Origin: Ceratopteris richardii
Taxonomy: Eukaryota > Streptophyta > Polypodiopsida > Polypodiales > Pteridaceae
NCBI GenBank assembly: GCA_020310875.1
Contig: CM035413.1
Location: 168,634,496-168,698,495 of the forward strand
Direction of reading: 5' to 3'
DNA length: 64,000 nucleotides
Both the position numbers and the translations under genes were made by a program. Shown here one piece after another: positions 61,783 through 64,000 of this stretch. The notes under the pieces were generated by a model. It did not search any database, was not told the origin of the DNA, and saw only the letters and a program-made list of their open reading frames with translations. Numbering within the stretch: the stretch's first letter is position 1; every line of letters starts with the position of its first letter.

Positions 61783-62530
61783 TCGAAACATATCCCATAA
61801 CTAAGAAAGATCTTTGCCAAATGTCGACAATATAGATTTTGCCTTAATCCAGAAAAGTATGTCTTCATGGTTTGACAAGGGAAGATATTAGGGCACATTG
61901 TCTCTAAAAATGGAATTTCCACCAACGAAGACAAAATCAAAGTGATTTTGGAATTGCCAAGACCAAAGACCGCTAAGGAAGTGCAAGCATTTATGGGACA
62001 TTGTGGATACTACCGTAGATTTATCCACATGTATGCCATAATCGCTAGGCCCCTTTATGCATTATTGTCTTAGTTTATTTGGACGAAGGAATGTGAAAAT
62101 GCGTTCAACGATTAAAGAGTCGGTTGAGTTCAACACCAATCGTGAGAGTGCCTGATTGGAATAAACCATTTCATATTCATGTAGATGCTTCCAAGTTTGC
62201 CATTGGATGTATCTTAGCGCAACCAGCAGATACTGGAAAGTTAGACCACCCTATAGCCTATGCAAGTAGACAACTAAACCAAGTAGACCACAATTATACC
62301 ACGACGGAGCGAGAAGGTTTAGGAATGGTGTATGCGGTGAAGAAGTTCCGACACTACTTATTGGCAAACAAATTCAAATTCTTCATCGATCATCAAGCCC
62401 TACTGTACTTAGTCAATAAGCCTTGCAATACGGGATGACTAGTGCGATGGTTTTTATTGCTGATGGAATTTGATTTTGAAGTAGTAGCCAAGAAGGGGAA
62501 TACACACATTTGAGCAGATCACCTATCGAG
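61783..62530 (+). pseudogene. Gypsy-G3 RT end and RNase H
   Basis: C-L-N-P-E-K-Y-V-F-M, a stop, I-L-G-H-I-V-S-K-N-G-I and G-Y-Y-R-R-F-I are RT thumb sequence. Then RNase H (open 62124-62438): H-V-D-A-S-K-F-A-I-G-C, T-E-R-E-G-L-G-M-V-Y-A-V and I-D-H-Q-A-L-L-Y-L, with the catalytic D, E and D present. V-R-W-F-L-L-L-M-E-F-D-F follows. Four or more stops split it. Confidence 0.87.
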
Positions 62531-64000
62531 AATGACACATGGAGAGCCCCCCACAGGAGTACTAGATGATCTGCCAGATACTTATCTTTTCAATCTCAAA
62601 GCATGTCCCCAATGGCCGAAAAAGTTGATCCCAATCCTCACCTATGGACCTCAACATAGGATCACTGAAAACAAAAGTTAGGAGATATGGAAGACTAGAA
62701 ATCTCCACATCATTGCTGGAAGCTTATACCACCAAGATCCAAATGGGTTACTTATGAGGTGTGTGGAGGAAGAGGAGCAAGAGATGTGGCTTCAAAAAGC
62801 ATATGTAAATAAATGGAAAACCCATTGAAATGCAAATGAAACATGGCAAACATTGAAGAGATTAGGGCATATACTGGCCAACCATGCAGAGGGATACACA
62901 TAACTATGTATCTACCTGTCCCACTTGTCAAGAAAAAATGCCAGAAGAGAACTCTACCCTATGTTACTCTACCATAGCACCAAGGTGGAGTATGCCACTA
63001 GTAAAATTCTTGAAAGCTCAGGAGTACCCGATAGGAGCTAATTTAGCAAGAAAACGTGCCCTCGAAGAGCAAAGCAAGGACTATGTGCTTATAGGGAAAC
63101 AACTCTTCAAGGGAGGAAGAGACAATCATCTATGAATGTGCATTCATGAAGACGAGTACATTTCGGTCTTGGAGATGGCTCATACGGGAGCCGCAGGAGG
63201 ACACTTTTCTATAGATAAAACTGCAAAAATGGTTCTCTTCACGGGAATGTGGTGGCCTACTCTACATCAAGACACAACCACTTACGTTCGAAGACACAAT
63301 ACATGCCAACGAACGAAATACCCAATTAGAAGAGACGAAATGCCACTAAAGCCTATGATGAGTGCCAGAGCGTTTACCAAATGGGGAATAGATTTTGTAG
63401 GACCTATTAGCCCACTAGCTTAAGGTTCTCATGCCGAGTACATAATTGTAGCAACTAATTATTTGACCAAATGGGTAGAGGCCAAGGGAACCAAGAAGAA
63501 TGATGCAAGGACCACGGCTAAGTTTCTCTTTGAGAACATATTCACTAGGTTTGGATTGCCAATCGAAATTGTAAGTGATAGAGGCACACACTTTATCAAT
63601 GAAGTCATAGAATCATTAATGAATGAATTCTTAGTGATTCATAAGAAATCAGCCCCTTATCACCCACAAGACAACGGACAGGCTGAAAGTTCGAACAAAA
63701 TCTTATGTACTGTTCTCACCAAGATTGTTAACAATGGCAGATCCGATTGGGACAAGCAATTACATCACGCTTTATGGGCATTCCGAGTAGCATATAAGAC
63801 AACTATAGGAACTACCTTGTTTAACCTGGTGTATGGGCAGAATGCCATCTTACTAATTGATTTCCTGGTACCTACTCTCAGAGTAGCCTCAAATTATGAA
63901 TGGACCAGACATGAGTTATCAACTCAATTGGACCAAATAGAAAGTTACACGAAACAAGATTACAAGCAGTGATAGGTATTTACACTGCAAAAAGGCCACA
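62531..64000 (+). pseudogene. Gypsy-G3 integrase with two zinc modules (open at right)
   Basis: Linker D-T-Y-L-F-N-L-K near 62580. Zinc module 1 is damaged but keeps Y-W-P-T-M (62873) and C-P-T-C-Q (62916). Module 2 reads A-H-T-G-A-A-G-G-H-F (63178), W-W-P-T-L (63250) and N-T-C-Q (63298; first Cys now His). The core has G-I-D-F-V-G-P-I (63387), S-D-R-G-T-H-F-I (63574) and N-G-Q-A-E-S-S-N (63673), so D, D and E are all present. A TAA at 63421 and a TGA at 63970 interrupt it. The tail and any second protease domain are outside the window. Confidence 0.87.

Larger units (their letters stand above)
53756..64000 (+). mobile_element. Gypsy-G3 retrotransposon, gag to integrase, open at right
   Basis: Ty3/gypsy order on the plus strand: gag (53756-58069, split by Chromo-C2), unknown charged region, protease (59853), spacer domain, RT (to 61782), RNase H (62124-62438), integrase (62860-63972). 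It has no 5' LTR: the G2 basic tail joins its gag at about 53755. The right end, where G0 has a second protease-like domain and W repeats, is outside the window. It keeps more complete genes than the other G copies. Confidence 0.88.

Overview
The window looks like nuclear DNA of a land plant with a repeat-rich genome. It is filled by LTR retrotransposons of the Ty1/copia and Ty3/gypsy orders, nested in one another and mostly decayed by point mutation. Several carry a primer site for initiator tRNA-Met (TGGTATCAGAGC). I found no host gene I can defend, no intact RNA gene, no CRISPR array and nothing bacterial. The species cannot be read from the sequence. Element names below are local labels.

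Layout. 1-661: leader and 5' LTR of Copia-A3 (minus), leaving the window to the left. 662-1312: gypsy integrase scrap. 1313-21583: Copia-A0 (minus), split by two insertions whose target duplications are still visible: Chromo-C1 (3775-13821, duplication gaaac) and Copia-A1 (15355-20523, duplication atcaa). C1 was itself invaded by Copia-B1 (minus, from 5305) and Copia-A2 (plus, to 13681). A tRNA/5S-like patch lies at about 9629-9720. 21584-28392: old LTR pieces, a 37-bp repeat, a chromovirus integrase scrap, poorly assignable DNA, a W-x-P-K repeat ORF and a copia RNase H scrap. 28393-35260: 3' part of Gypsy-G0 (minus). 35261-38218: 5' part of Gypsy-G1 (plus). 38219-47815: chromovirus tail, Copia-D (with a SINE-like insert), Copia-E (minus), Copia-F (plus) and a copia protease scrap. 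47816-48494: Copia-B2. 48495-53755: LTR, leader and gag of Gypsy-G2. 53756-64000: Gypsy-G3, gag to integrase, interrupted by Chromo-C2 (54572-56832) and running off the right edge.

How the parts fit. Each autonomous family would supply Gag, protease, reverse transcriptase, RNase H and integrase for its own copying. Almost all copies here are dead: stops, frameshifts and domain deletions. The longest open stretches are Copia-F RT-RNase H (45133-46506), Copia-B1 gag-protease (7349-8710), Copia-B1 RT-RNase H (5750-7039) and the Gypsy-G3 RT frame (60202-61782). Chromo-C1 and C2 keep only LTRs, a gag fragment and a chromodomain, so they would depend on proteins from elsewhere.

The most unusual content is the Gypsy-G family. 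Pieced together from several copies, it shows a long extra N-terminal Gag region, short-spaced zinc knuckles (CX2CX3HX4C), a conserved unnamed block between protease and RT, two zinc-binding H2C2 modules in integrase, a second retropepsin-like domain after integrase, then a tryptophan-repeat (W-V-P-K) protein. Its 5' leader holds arrays of short palindromes built on ATCGCGAT. All matches are by eye; no database was searched.
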